NCBI GenBank assembly: GCA_002368805.1
Contig: DFFH01000105.1
Span: 11,085-16,619 of the forward strand
DNA length: 5,535 nucleotides
Origin: Mageeibacillus sp. UBA3781
GTDB lineage: Bacteria; Bacillota; Clostridia; Saccharofermentanales; Saccharofermentanaceae
Reading direction: 5' to 3'
Under the pieces are notes generated by a model. The model was not told the DNA's origin, searched no databases, and saw only the letters and a list, made by a program, of their open reading frames with translations. The first letter of the stretch is position 1. Every line of letters begins with the position of its first letter. A program made the position numbers and the translations under genes. Below are positions 1-5,535 of the stretch, piece after piece.

Positions 1-666
1 ATGCGTCTGGCCCGTATGGACCTGGCAAGACTCGTCAGCGGAGATGAGGTGGTAACACCTACCTTCGACTTTATGACGAGAACAAGAGTCGAGTCTGATA
101 AGCCGGCTCTCTCGATCGGGAAAGACGGTGTCGTGGTCGTGGAAGGCCTGCACGGTCTCTGCGATGAGACGACGGGTGCTTTTGAAAAAGAGCGCTACAT
201 CGGCGTATTTATCATGCCGTACGCATCCGTAATGTCGGATCGAAGACTTCTCGACAGCGATGATCTGCGCATGCTCCGCAGGATCGTTCGGGATGTCCGC
301 CACAGAGGCGCGCATGCACTGACGACGATCGATTACTGGCCGATGATCCAGAATTCCGAGCAGGATTATTATCGGGATTACCTGACGAAGGCGGATGTTC
401 ATGTCAACTCGTTCCTCGCGTACGAGCCGCTCGTGATCGCGGGCCTCGCCAAGCGTGATATCGAAGAGGCGCTGGCGGCATATGATCAGGGAATTCTCGC
501 ACCTTCCGTATTCATGGAAAGAAGTAACGTAAAAAAAGATTTCGCAAATATCGAGAAAGCGGTCGCGAAGGCGAGGATGCTCCACGCCTGGCTCGACATG
601 ATCCCGCCTGCGAAAGAGACATTCGTTCCGAAGACATCGATCCTGAACGAATTCCTGTGTCTGTGA
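1..666 (+). CDS. Nucleoside kinase, uridine kinase/phosphoribulokinase family (5' partial, C-terminal 221 residues)
   Basis: This is the C-terminal part of a P-loop kinase of the uridine kinase/phosphoribulokinase family, which phosphorylates a nucleoside with ATP or GTP in the cytoplasm. Visible family landmarks, numbered from the window edge, are the substrate-loop-like PTFDF (20-24), the strand VVVVEGLHGL (44-53, like the VIIEG strand of uridine kinases), the lid segment RMLRRIVRDVRHRG (90-103), and NSFLAYEPLV (136-145). The C-terminal tail VPKTSILNEF (209-218) resembles the end of long clostridial nucleoside kinases. The Walker A loop is absent, so the gene must begin upstream; the ATG at base 1 is most likely an internal methionine. 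Family knowledge: clostridial members are often about 550 residues, with TGS and threonyl-tRNA-synthetase-like domains before the kinase. Whether this one has them cannot be seen. The exact nucleoside is unknown. metA follows after 16 bases. Confidence 0.85.
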   Translation: MRLARMDLARLVSGDEVVTPTFDFMTRTRVESDKPALSIGKDGVVVVEGLHGLCDETTGAFEKERYIGVFIMPYASVMSDRRLLDSDDLRMLRRIVRDVRHRGAHALTTIDYWPMIQNSEQDYYRDYLTKADVHVNSFLAYEPLVIAGLAKRDIEEALAAYDQGILAPSVFMERSNVKKDFANIEKAVAKARMLHAWLDMIPPAKETFVPKTSILNEFLCL

Positions 667-671
667 AAGGG

Positions 672-676
672 GGAGG
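672..676 (+). promoter_or_regulatory. Strong ribosome binding site of metA
   Basis: GGAGG within the purine run AAAGGGGGAGG lies six bases before the ATG at 683. It fixes the metA start and fills most of the 16-base gap after the kinase stop, leaving no room for a separate promoter in that gap. Confidence 0.8.
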
Positions 677-682
677 AAGAAA

Positions 683-1618
683 ATGCCTATCCGTATTCCG
701 AATAATCTCCCTGCAACAGGGATCTTAGAGAAAGAGCTCATCTTCGTCATGACCGAGGACCGCGCCTATATGCAGGACATCCGTCCTCTGCATCTTCTGA
801 TCCTGAACCTTATGCCGAATAAGATCGCGACCGAGACACAGCTTCTCCGTGCACTCAGTAATTCGCCTCTGCAGGTCAATATCGACCTTCTTTATACGGC
901 ATCGTATCATCCGAAGCACACGGCGACCGAGCATCTGGTGAAGTTCTATGAGACCTTCGATGATGTCAAAGACCGCTTCTATGACGGCATGATCATCACC
1001 GGCGCACCGGTCGAGCTCATGGAGTTTGAGGATGTTGCCTACTGGGAGGAACTGTGCACGATCATGGACTGGAGCAAGACTCACGTCTATAGTACGCTTC
1101 ACATCTGCTGGGGCGCACAGGCGGGCCTTTACCACCACTACGGTATCCCGAAGTACAATCTCGATAAGAAGATGTTCGGTGTCTTTCAACACAGTATGAC
1201 CTATACCAAGCCGGTCAAGCTTTTCCGTGGTTTTGACGACTTTTTCTATGTGCCGCATTCCCGCCACACCGAGGTGAGAAAGTCCGATATCGAGCGTCAC
1301 CCGAATCTGCGTATTCTCTCCGAGTCGGAGGAGAGCGGTGTCTATGCCGTCTCCGATCTTTCCGGAAGACAGATTTTCATTACGGGTCACTCCGAGTATG
1401 ATGTCAACACACTTCGTGACGAGTATTTCAGAGACCTCAATAAGGGCCTTCCGATCGAGATCCCGAAGAATTATTTCCCGGATGACGATCCGTCGAAACA
1501 GCCGCATATGAGCTGGCGTTCGAGCTCGACGCTCCTCTTTATGAACTGGCTCAATTACTACGTATATCAGGAGACACCTTTTGATATCTCCACCATCAGC
1601 GAGGTGCCGAAGCTCTGA
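683..1618 (+). CDS. metA: Homoserine O-acetyltransferase (MetA family)
   Basis: MetA activates the hydroxyl of L-homoserine, the first committed step of methionine synthesis, in the cytoplasm. The protein has 311 residues, the usual full length (E. coli MetA has 309), and begins with the typical MPIRIPNNLPA. The glutamine-amidotransferase-like fold is shown by LNLMPNKIATETQLLR (41-56), the nucleophile motif HICWGAQAGLYHHYGIPK with Cys142, and GHSEYD with His236 and Glu238 as the other catalytic residues. Residue 111 is Glu (GAPVE). In characterised MetA enzymes Glu here goes with acetyl-CoA and Gly with succinyl-CoA, so acetyltransferase (MetAA) activity is inferred despite the family's common name, homoserine O-succinyltransferase. 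Arg250 in EYFRD fits the conserved substrate-binding Arg. The start is set by the GGAGG site. No methionine riboswitch (SAM or T-box) lies directly upstream, so any such control must act at the operon promoter. Confidence 0.96.
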   Translation: MPIRIPNNLPATGILEKELIFVMTEDRAYMQDIRPLHLLILNLMPNKIATETQLLRALSNSPLQVNIDLLYTASYHPKHTATEHLVKFYETFDDVKDRFYDGMIITGAPVELMEFEDVAYWEELCTIMDWSKTHVYSTLHICWGAQAGLYHHYGIPKYNLDKKMFGVFQHSMTYTKPVKLFRGFDDFFYVPHSRHTEVRKSDIERHPNLRILSESEESGVYAVSDLSGRQIFITGHSEYDVNTLRDEYFRDLNKGLPIEIPKNYFPDDDPSKQPHMSWRSSSTLLFMNWLNYYVYQETPFDISTISEVPKL

Positions 1619-1632
1619 GAGCGGAAGGTCCT

Positions 1633-1637
1633 GGAGG
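1633..1637 (+). promoter_or_regulatory. Ribosome binding site of nnrD
   Basis: GGAGG in GGAGGGGA lies eight bases before the ATG at 1646 and supports that start. It sits in the 27-base gap after metA, where no hairpin or promoter is evident. Confidence 0.7.
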
Positions 1638-1645
1638 GGAAGATC

Positions 1646-2662
1646 ATGCAGACACCTATATTGATCGATCAGGAGTTTATCACGGCAAGATGCCCGGCCC
1701 GCCCGGAAAAAGGCCATAAGGGAACATTCGGGAGGGTGCTGCTCTGCGCCGGAACTCCCGGTATGGGAGGGGCTGCATGCATGGCCGCTTCCTCCGCGCT
1801 CCGTTCGGGAGCCGGCCTCGTCTATGTTCTTACGGCAAAAGAACTCATCCCGCCGCTTATGACGCTCTGCCCGGAGGCTCTGGGCCTTTTCTTCGATGAC
1901 GAAGGACCATATGCGGTCCCGGCTTCTGCAGTTTCCGCGACTTCATCAGCTCCGATGGCATCGCCTGCTGTTGCAAAGGTATCCATTTCTGATCCCGCTG
2001 TTGCGACCTATCCCGGAAAATCCGGGAATTCAGGGCTTGAGGATTTCTTTACAGATGTTACTTCCGGTAAAGATGCCTGCCTGATCGGCCCCGGCATCCC
2101 GGCATCGTCCGAGACACTTGGCACGATGATCCGTATCGCCGCGCAAAAAGCACCGCACCTGGTCCTTGATGCCGGTTCTCTCGAGTATCTCTCTTCCCAT
2201 GAAGAAGTGATGCAGGAAGTATCCTCGCGTATTTCACGAGGCCTACCGCCTGCGGTCCTGACGCCGCATATGGGGGAATTTGCCCGCTTCGCACCGGGAA
2301 ATAACGAAGATGTGATGGCGCGGGCAAGTGCTTTTGCAAAGGAAAAGAGCGTGGTGCTGGTCCTGAAGAACAGCGAAACGAATATCTTTACTTCTGACGG
2401 AAAGTGGTATAGTAATCCTGTAAGTAATTCCGGACTGGCCAAGGGCGGGTCCGGCGATATACTGGCCGGACTGATCACCGGACTTCTGGCACAGGGAATG
2501 GCGGAAGAAGACGCCGGCACCTGCGGTGTCGGGATCCACAGCCTGGCCGGAAAACTCTGCGCCGGAGAACACGGGGTACGCGCGATGCTGCCGACGATGC
2601 TTCCGGGCTATTATGAAAAGGCATTTAAGATGCTGAAGTGGGAAGAAGGAATGGAAAAATGA
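1646..2662 (+). CDS. nnrD: ADP/ATP-dependent (S)-NAD(P)H-hydrate dehydratase (YjeF C-terminal family)
   Basis: This ribokinase-fold enzyme turns damaged, hydrated NADH or NADPH back into the normal cofactor, using ADP or ATP. Family motifs in order are KGTFGRVLLCAGTPGMGGAA (25-44), SALRSGAGLVYV (50-61), CPEALG (75-80), LIGPGIP (146-152), LVLDAGSLE (172-180), VLTPHMGEF (204-212), VLVLKNSETNI (237-247) and the nucleotide/catalytic loop GGSGDILAG (267-275) with Asp271. The protein is a stand-alone dehydratase: the N-terminal NnrE epimerase domain found in bifunctional YjeF (Nnr) proteins is absent. At 338 residues it is about 50 longer than typical stand-alone forms. The excess is an Ala/Ser/Pro-rich stretch at about 86-140, between the PEALG and IGPG motifs. 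Two normally conserved sites also differ (LKN where LKG is common, SNSG where GNPG is common), but the active-site core is intact. The stop overlaps the alr start, so the two are probably translationally coupled. Confidence 0.93.
   Translation: MQTPILIDQEFITARCPARPEKGHKGTFGRVLLCAGTPGMGGAACMAASSALRSGAGLVYVLTAKELIPPLMTLCPEALGLFFDDEGPYAVPASAVSATSSAPMASPAVAKVSISDPAVATYPGKSGNSGLEDFFTDVTSGKDACLIGPGIPASSETLGTMIRIAAQKAPHLVLDAGSLEYLSSHEEVMQEVSSRISRGLPPAVLTPHMGEFARFAPGNNEDVMARASAFAKEKSVVLVLKNSETNIFTSDGKWYSNPVSNSGLAKGGSGDILAGLITGLLAQGMAEEDAGTCGVGIHSLAGKLCAGEHGVRAMLPTMLPGYYEKAFKMLKWEEGMEK
2011..2027. repeat. Short perfect inverted repeat inside nnrD (7-bp arms, 3-base loop)
   Basis: TCCCGGA (2011-2017) and TCCGGGA (2021-2027) are exact reverse complements around AAA. 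They lie inside the coding sequence for the low-complexity segment of NnrD, where they encode part of YPGKSGNSG. No T-run follows, so it is not a classic terminator. It could fold in mRNA, or it could be chance. Confidence 0.45.
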
Positions 2663-3846
2663 TAGATAAGTTTCCGAATCGTTCATGGGCGGAGATCAAC
2701 CTGGATATCCTCGCGGAGAATATGCGCGAGATCAGAAGAGTCACGAAGCGCTCGGCGAAGATCATGGCGGTCGTAAAGGCGGATGCCTACGGACACGGCG
2801 CGATCGAGACGGCAAGGGTGCTCCTGAATAACGGTGCCGACAAGCTCGCGGTCTCCATGCTCGATGAGGCGCTCGAGCTTCGTAAGAGCGGCATCAATGT
2901 ACCGATCCTGATCCTGGGACACACTGACCCGCGCCGTATCTACGAACTGATCGAGAACGATATCGAGCAGGCGGTCTATTCTCTCGAATATGCGAAGGCG
3001 ATCTCCAAGAAGGCGGTCATTCTCGAAAGGACCGCAAGGATCCATATCAAGTACGATACCGGCATGAACCGTCTGGGATTCCTGGAAGGGGAGTCCTCCG
3101 TCGAGGCGATCCTCGCGATCTCCGAGCTTCCGGGCATCGAGATCGAGGGCATGTTTTCTCACTTCGCGATGTCGGATACCGATGACGATGAATATACCAT
3201 GAAACAGTATGACTGCTTCATGAGAATGGTCAATGAGCTCGAAAAGCACGGGCTGACGATCCCGACGAAGCATATCTGCAACAGCGCGGGGATCATCCGT
3301 TTCCCGCAGATGCATATGGATATGGTCAGAGCGGGCCTTATTACCTATGGCATGATGCCGAAGGGATGCCCGAAGCCATATACCGATTTCGAGGTGCGTC
3401 CGGCGATGACACTGAAGTCCAGCGTCGTACACGTCAAGGAGATCCCGGCAGGAGAGACGATCAGCTACGGCCGTCACTTCAAGACCGAGAAACCGAGCAC
3501 GATCGCGACGATCGCGATCGGCTATGCGGACGGCTATCTGCGCCGCCTGAGCAACCGTGCCGAGGTCCTGATCCACGGCAGAAGAGCACCTGTGGTCGGC
3601 AATATCTGCATGGATATGTGTATGGTCGATGTCACTGACTTCGATGAAAAACCGAAGGTCGGCGACGAGGTCGTGCTCTTCGGCACACAGAAGACACGCG
3701 GCAAGCATACCGAGATCCCGGTAGATGAGATCTCCGATATGCTCGATACCATCAACTACGAGGTCACCTGTCTGGTCGGCAAGCGTATCCCGCGAGTCTA
3801 TATCCAGGACGGCAAGATCGTACAGATGCACAGCTCGATCTGGTGA
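2659..3846 (+). CDS. alr: Alanine racemase, PLP-dependent
   Basis: Alr interconverts L- and D-alanine with pyridoxal phosphate and supplies D-Ala for peptidoglycan (and teichoic acid D-alanylation where present). The chosen start gives 395 residues beginning MIDKFPNRSWAEINL. It forms an ATGA overlap with the nnrD stop and has AAGGA (2646-2650) eight bases upstream. An in-frame ATG at 2638 would only add seven residues (MGRRNGK) without homology. Landmarks: Lys40 in VVKADAYGHG binds PLP; Lys131 and Arg138 in KYDTGMNRLGF match the carbamylated Lys and the conserved Arg of characterised enzymes; NSAGIIRF (208-215) and DMVRAG (221-226) follow; Tyr270 in SYGRHF is the second catalytic base; the C-terminal barrel has GYADGYLRR (288-296) and GNICMDMCMVDVT (314-326). 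Length and all key residues are normal for a functional enzyme. Codon use is strongly biased (no in-frame TTA, CTA or TCA from codon 10 to about codon 391), which suggests good expression. Confidence 0.97.
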   Translation: MIDKFPNRSWAEINLDILAENMREIRRVTKRSAKIMAVVKADAYGHGAIETARVLLNNGADKLAVSMLDEALELRKSGINVPILILGHTDPRRIYELIENDIEQAVYSLEYAKAISKKAVILERTARIHIKYDTGMNRLGFLEGESSVEAILAISELPGIEIEGMFSHFAMSDTDDDEYTMKQYDCFMRMVNELEKHGLTIPTKHICNSAGIIRFPQMHMDMVRAGLITYGMMPKGCPKPYTDFEVRPAMTLKSSVVHVKEIPAGETISYGRHFKTEKPSTIATIAIGYADGYLRRLSNRAEVLIHGRRAPVVGNICMDMCMVDVTDFDEKPKVGDEVVLFGTQKTRGKHTEIPVDEISDMLDTINYEVTCLVGKRIPRVYIQDGKIVQMHSSIW

Positions 3847-3856
3847 TCGGGACCTG

Positions 3857-3863
3857 AAGGAAG
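3857..3863 (+). promoter_or_regulatory. Ribosome binding site of the DUF2079 membrane protein gene
   Basis: AAGGAAG lies four bases before the ATG at 3868 (six bases counted from its AGGA core). It supports this start over the next in-frame methionine at 3937. The alr stop at 3844-3846 is in the same frame, so the start cannot lie further upstream than the 21-base gap. Confidence 0.65.
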
Positions 3864-3867
3864 AAAG

Positions 3868-5535
3868 ATGGAAGGAAGCAGGAGTTCCCGGAATATCTCT
3901 TTTCTTAAGCAGTGCGGATTTCCGCAGTTTCTCTTCATGCGCCTTCTGGGAGTATATTTCCTTCTTTCAGACATCACGATCTTCTATTCCTATGCCAGAG
4001 GGATCTCTCCTTTAAAGAAATGGACGGAGTTCATCGGGCTTTTTCCGCTTCCGGCAATGATTGCCCTTTATGTGCTCCTTTTTGCAGGAGTATCGCTTCT
4101 GTTTTATCTCATGCCGAAGAAATTCCGGACATTTACGGAGTGCTTCGATCCGGTCCTTCTGATCGCATCGGTCCTCGTCTTTTCCTGTACGCTGGTATTC
4201 CGCTCGGATGATTTTTCCCTATCCGTCTTTATCGGACTCTTCTCGCTGATCCTTGTGATCTACGGATCTTCGAGGATCCATCCGGAGACACTAAACCGGG
4301 AAAGATCCGGTGTCTATACAGCTGTACCGGTGGCGGTACTTGCGGCATGTGTTCTCGGGTTCGTCTGCGTTACCGCGGTGGCGATCCACAGATGCTTCGA
4401 CACATCGACCTTTGACCTGGGTATCTTTACCCAGATGTTCCACTCCATGAAGAAGAACCTGTCCGCCGTCACGACATGTGAGAGAGGGTATTTCCTCTCG
4501 CATTTCCGGGTGCACAGCTCGTTTATCCTCTATCTTCTGATGCCGGTATATGCGATATTCCCGTCCGCGGAGACCCTGATCGTCTCCCAGGCTGCGCTCG
4601 TCACATCCGGTGTGATCCCGCTATATCTCATCGCGAAGAAGAGGGGATTTGCCGGAGTTTCGCTTCTTAGCGCGTGCATGGTCTATCTTTTCTCTTTAGG
4701 ACTTCTTTCTCCGTCGTACTTCCACTTCCATGAGAATGCATTTCTTCCGGCGATCCTGATGTGGCTGCTTTTCGCGGTCGAGTATAAGAAGAATATCCTG
4801 TTTTATGTCATGAGCTTCCTGCTTCTGATGGTCAAGGAAGATGCGGCCGTGTTCCTGATTTGTATCTGTCTGTATCTTGCTTTTGAAGAAAAAGGAAAAG
4901 ACAGAAGAAGAGCCCTCATTACCGGAGGAGCCGCGCTTCTTTATTTCCTTCTGATCACCTCTTTCCTCTCGGGCACAGGTGACAGCGAGGCGATTGCCGC
5001 GATGCGGATGAATACCCTGATGACATCGGAAGATCAGGGAGTTCTGCAGATCCTGAAGAATGTCCTTATTCACCCGGGACGCTTGCTTACCGTATTTTCC
5101 CGCCGGGAGGAATCTCTCCTGATCCTTCTTGAGATGCTTTTCCCGCTGCTGTTTACTCCGTTTTTTACCAGGAAGACCCACCGGTTCTTCCTGATGGTGC
5201 CGTTCCTGCTTTTTAATCTGGTCTTCGGCGCTTCATATATCTACGCATCGCAGATCACTTTCCACTACGCGTACGGTCCGGCCACACTTCTGATCTATAT
5301 GGCCATCGTGAATATCTCCGAGCTCGAAAAGGACAGGAAGCACCGCCTGGTCCTGGCCTGCGCCGTCGTGTCCGTGATCAGTGCTTTTGCCATGGTATCC
5401 GGAAATCTCAGGAACTGTGAGAAATATGAGAAAAATAAAGATCGCTATCAGAGGATCGAAAACTGTCTTGAGAAGATCCCTCAGGATGCCGGTGTCAGCT
5501 GCGATACGCATTTCCTTCCCCATATTGCGGGAAGA
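3868..5535 (+). CDS. DUF2079 polytopic membrane protein, GT-C glycosyltransferase-like (3' partial)
   Basis: One frame stays open from the ATG at 3868 to the window edge (556 codons, no stop). The product is very hydrophobic, with about 14-15 likely membrane segments, roughly at 20-39, 58-82, 95-112, 117-133, 150-172, 216-231, 236-256, 262-280, 289-304, 310-338 (possibly two), 349-367, 416-432, 438-455, 467-483 and 493-511. DUF2079 landmarks are FDLGIFTQMF (182-191), SHFRVHSSFILYLLMPVYAIFP (211-232), SQAALVTSGVIPLYLIAKKR (240-259), SYFHFHENAFLP (283-294), the charged MVKEDAAVFL (321-330), and after the last helix IPQDAGVSCDTHFLPHIAGR (537-556). The family is related to membrane glycosyltransferases that use lipid-linked sugars; Asp183 sits where GT-C enzymes often place an acidic residue in the first outer loop. 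Substrate and activity are unknown. About 130 residues with four helices precede the FDLGIF motif, more than usual. Its position after alr suggests an envelope role. Three AGA codons run at 4903-4911. Confidence 0.88.
   Translation, partial: MEGSRSSRNISFLKQCGFPQFLFMRLLGVYFLLSDITIFYSYARGISPLKKWTEFIGLFPLPAMIALYVLLFAGVSLLFYLMPKKFRTFTECFDPVLLIASVLVFSCTLVFRSDDFSLSVFIGLFSLILVIYGSSRIHPETLNRERSGVYTAVPVAVLAACVLGFVCVTAVAIHRCFDTSTFDLGIFTQMFHSMKKNLSAVTTCERGYFLSHFRVHSSFILYLLMPVYAIFPSAETLIVSQAALVTSGVIPLYLIAKKRGFAGVSLLSACMVYLFSLGLLSPSYFHFHENAFLPAILMWLLFAVEYKKNILFYVMSFLLLMVKEDAAVFLICICLYLAFEEKGKDRRRALITGGAALLYFLLITSFLSGTGDSEAIAAMRMNTLMTSEDQGVLQILKNVLIHPGRLLTVFSRREESLLILLEMLFPLLFTPFFTRKTHRFFLMVPFLLFNLVFGASYIYASQITFHYAYGPATLLIYMAIVNISELEKDRKHRLVLACAVVSVISAFAMVSGNLRNCEKYEKNKDRYQRIENCLEKIPQDAGVSCDTHFLPHIAGR

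Noticed and set aside
1..3. ATG at the first base as a true start of the kinase gene
   Set aside because: The product would lack the P-loop and substrate-binding front half of the kinase, so the window edge has almost certainly cut a longer gene.
725..1717. Long open frame on the - strand (330 codons) opposite metA
   Set aside because: Same mirror effect: it is in register with metA and ends at the metA TTA codon at 725-727. metA is a complete, well-conserved gene on the + strand.
3501..3520. GATCG-rich near-repeat within alr
   Set aside because: It simply encodes the conserved TIATIAIGYA strand with the gene's preferred ATC and GCG codons, and GATC arises wherever a G-ending codon precedes ATC. 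It is not a repeat element.
2683..3831. Long open frame on the - strand (382 codons) opposite alr
   Set aside because: It is in exact codon register with alr. A reverse stop needs TTA, CTA or TCA as an alr codon, and alr avoids these. The frame ends exactly where alr has its TCA codon at 2683-2685. The product is His/Asp/Arg-rich with no recognisable fold.
3725..4211. Two small + strand frames across the alr end and the start of the membrane gene
   Set aside because: Both are out of frame with alr and the DUF2079 gene, overlap them, and have Ser/Arg-rich products without family features. The correct frame begins at 3868 and runs to the window edge.
4287..4314. Possible hairpin GACAC/GTGTC with ACCGG/CCGGT
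   Set aside because: The two pairings share bases and cannot form one continuous stem, and the site lies inside coding sequence.
4696..5523. Open frames on the - strand opposite the DUF2079 gene (4696-5181 and 5233-5523)
   Set aside because: They overlie a continuous + strand frame with clear DUF2079 motifs. The antisense products are Lys/Gln/Asp-rich without known motifs.

Overview
The window looks like a piece of a bacterial chromosome from the Firmicutes, most likely an anaerobic clostridium (Lachnospiraceae or a relative). This is an inference from three things: a clostridial-type nucleoside kinase, a MetA with the acetyl-CoA-type glutamate, and strong purine-rich Shine-Dalgarno sites before every gene. 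Base composition is moderate, with many ATC, GAT, CTG and CTC codons. No mobile element, CRISPR array, tRNA, rRNA or phage gene was seen.

All genes lie on the + strand and are packed tightly. They are: (1) the C-terminal part of a uridine-kinase-like nucleoside kinase (1-666, cut by the left edge); (2) metA, homoserine O-acetyltransferase (683-1618); (3) nnrD, ADP/ATP-dependent NAD(P)H-hydrate dehydratase (1646-2662); (4) alr, alanine racemase (2659-3846, overlapping nnrD by 4 bases); (5) a large DUF2079-type polytopic membrane protein (3868-5535, cut by the right edge). Gaps are 16, 27, -4 and 21 bases. No terminator-like hairpin or convincing promoter lies between the genes, so they probably form one transcription unit whose promoter is upstream of the window. 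No stretch longer than 30 bases lacks a gene.

The genes do not form one pathway. The kinase belongs to nucleoside salvage, MetA to methionine synthesis, NnrD to repair of damaged nicotinamide cofactors, and Alr supplies D-alanine for peptidoglycan. The DUF2079 protein is probably an envelope protein related to GT-C glycosyltransferases, though its substrate is unknown. The set reads as a housekeeping operon ending in an envelope gene. I see no clear new biological system. The points most worth checking are the extra Ala/Ser/Pro-rich segment in NnrD, the long N-terminal membrane extension on the DUF2079 protein, and the acetyl-CoA-type residue in MetA.
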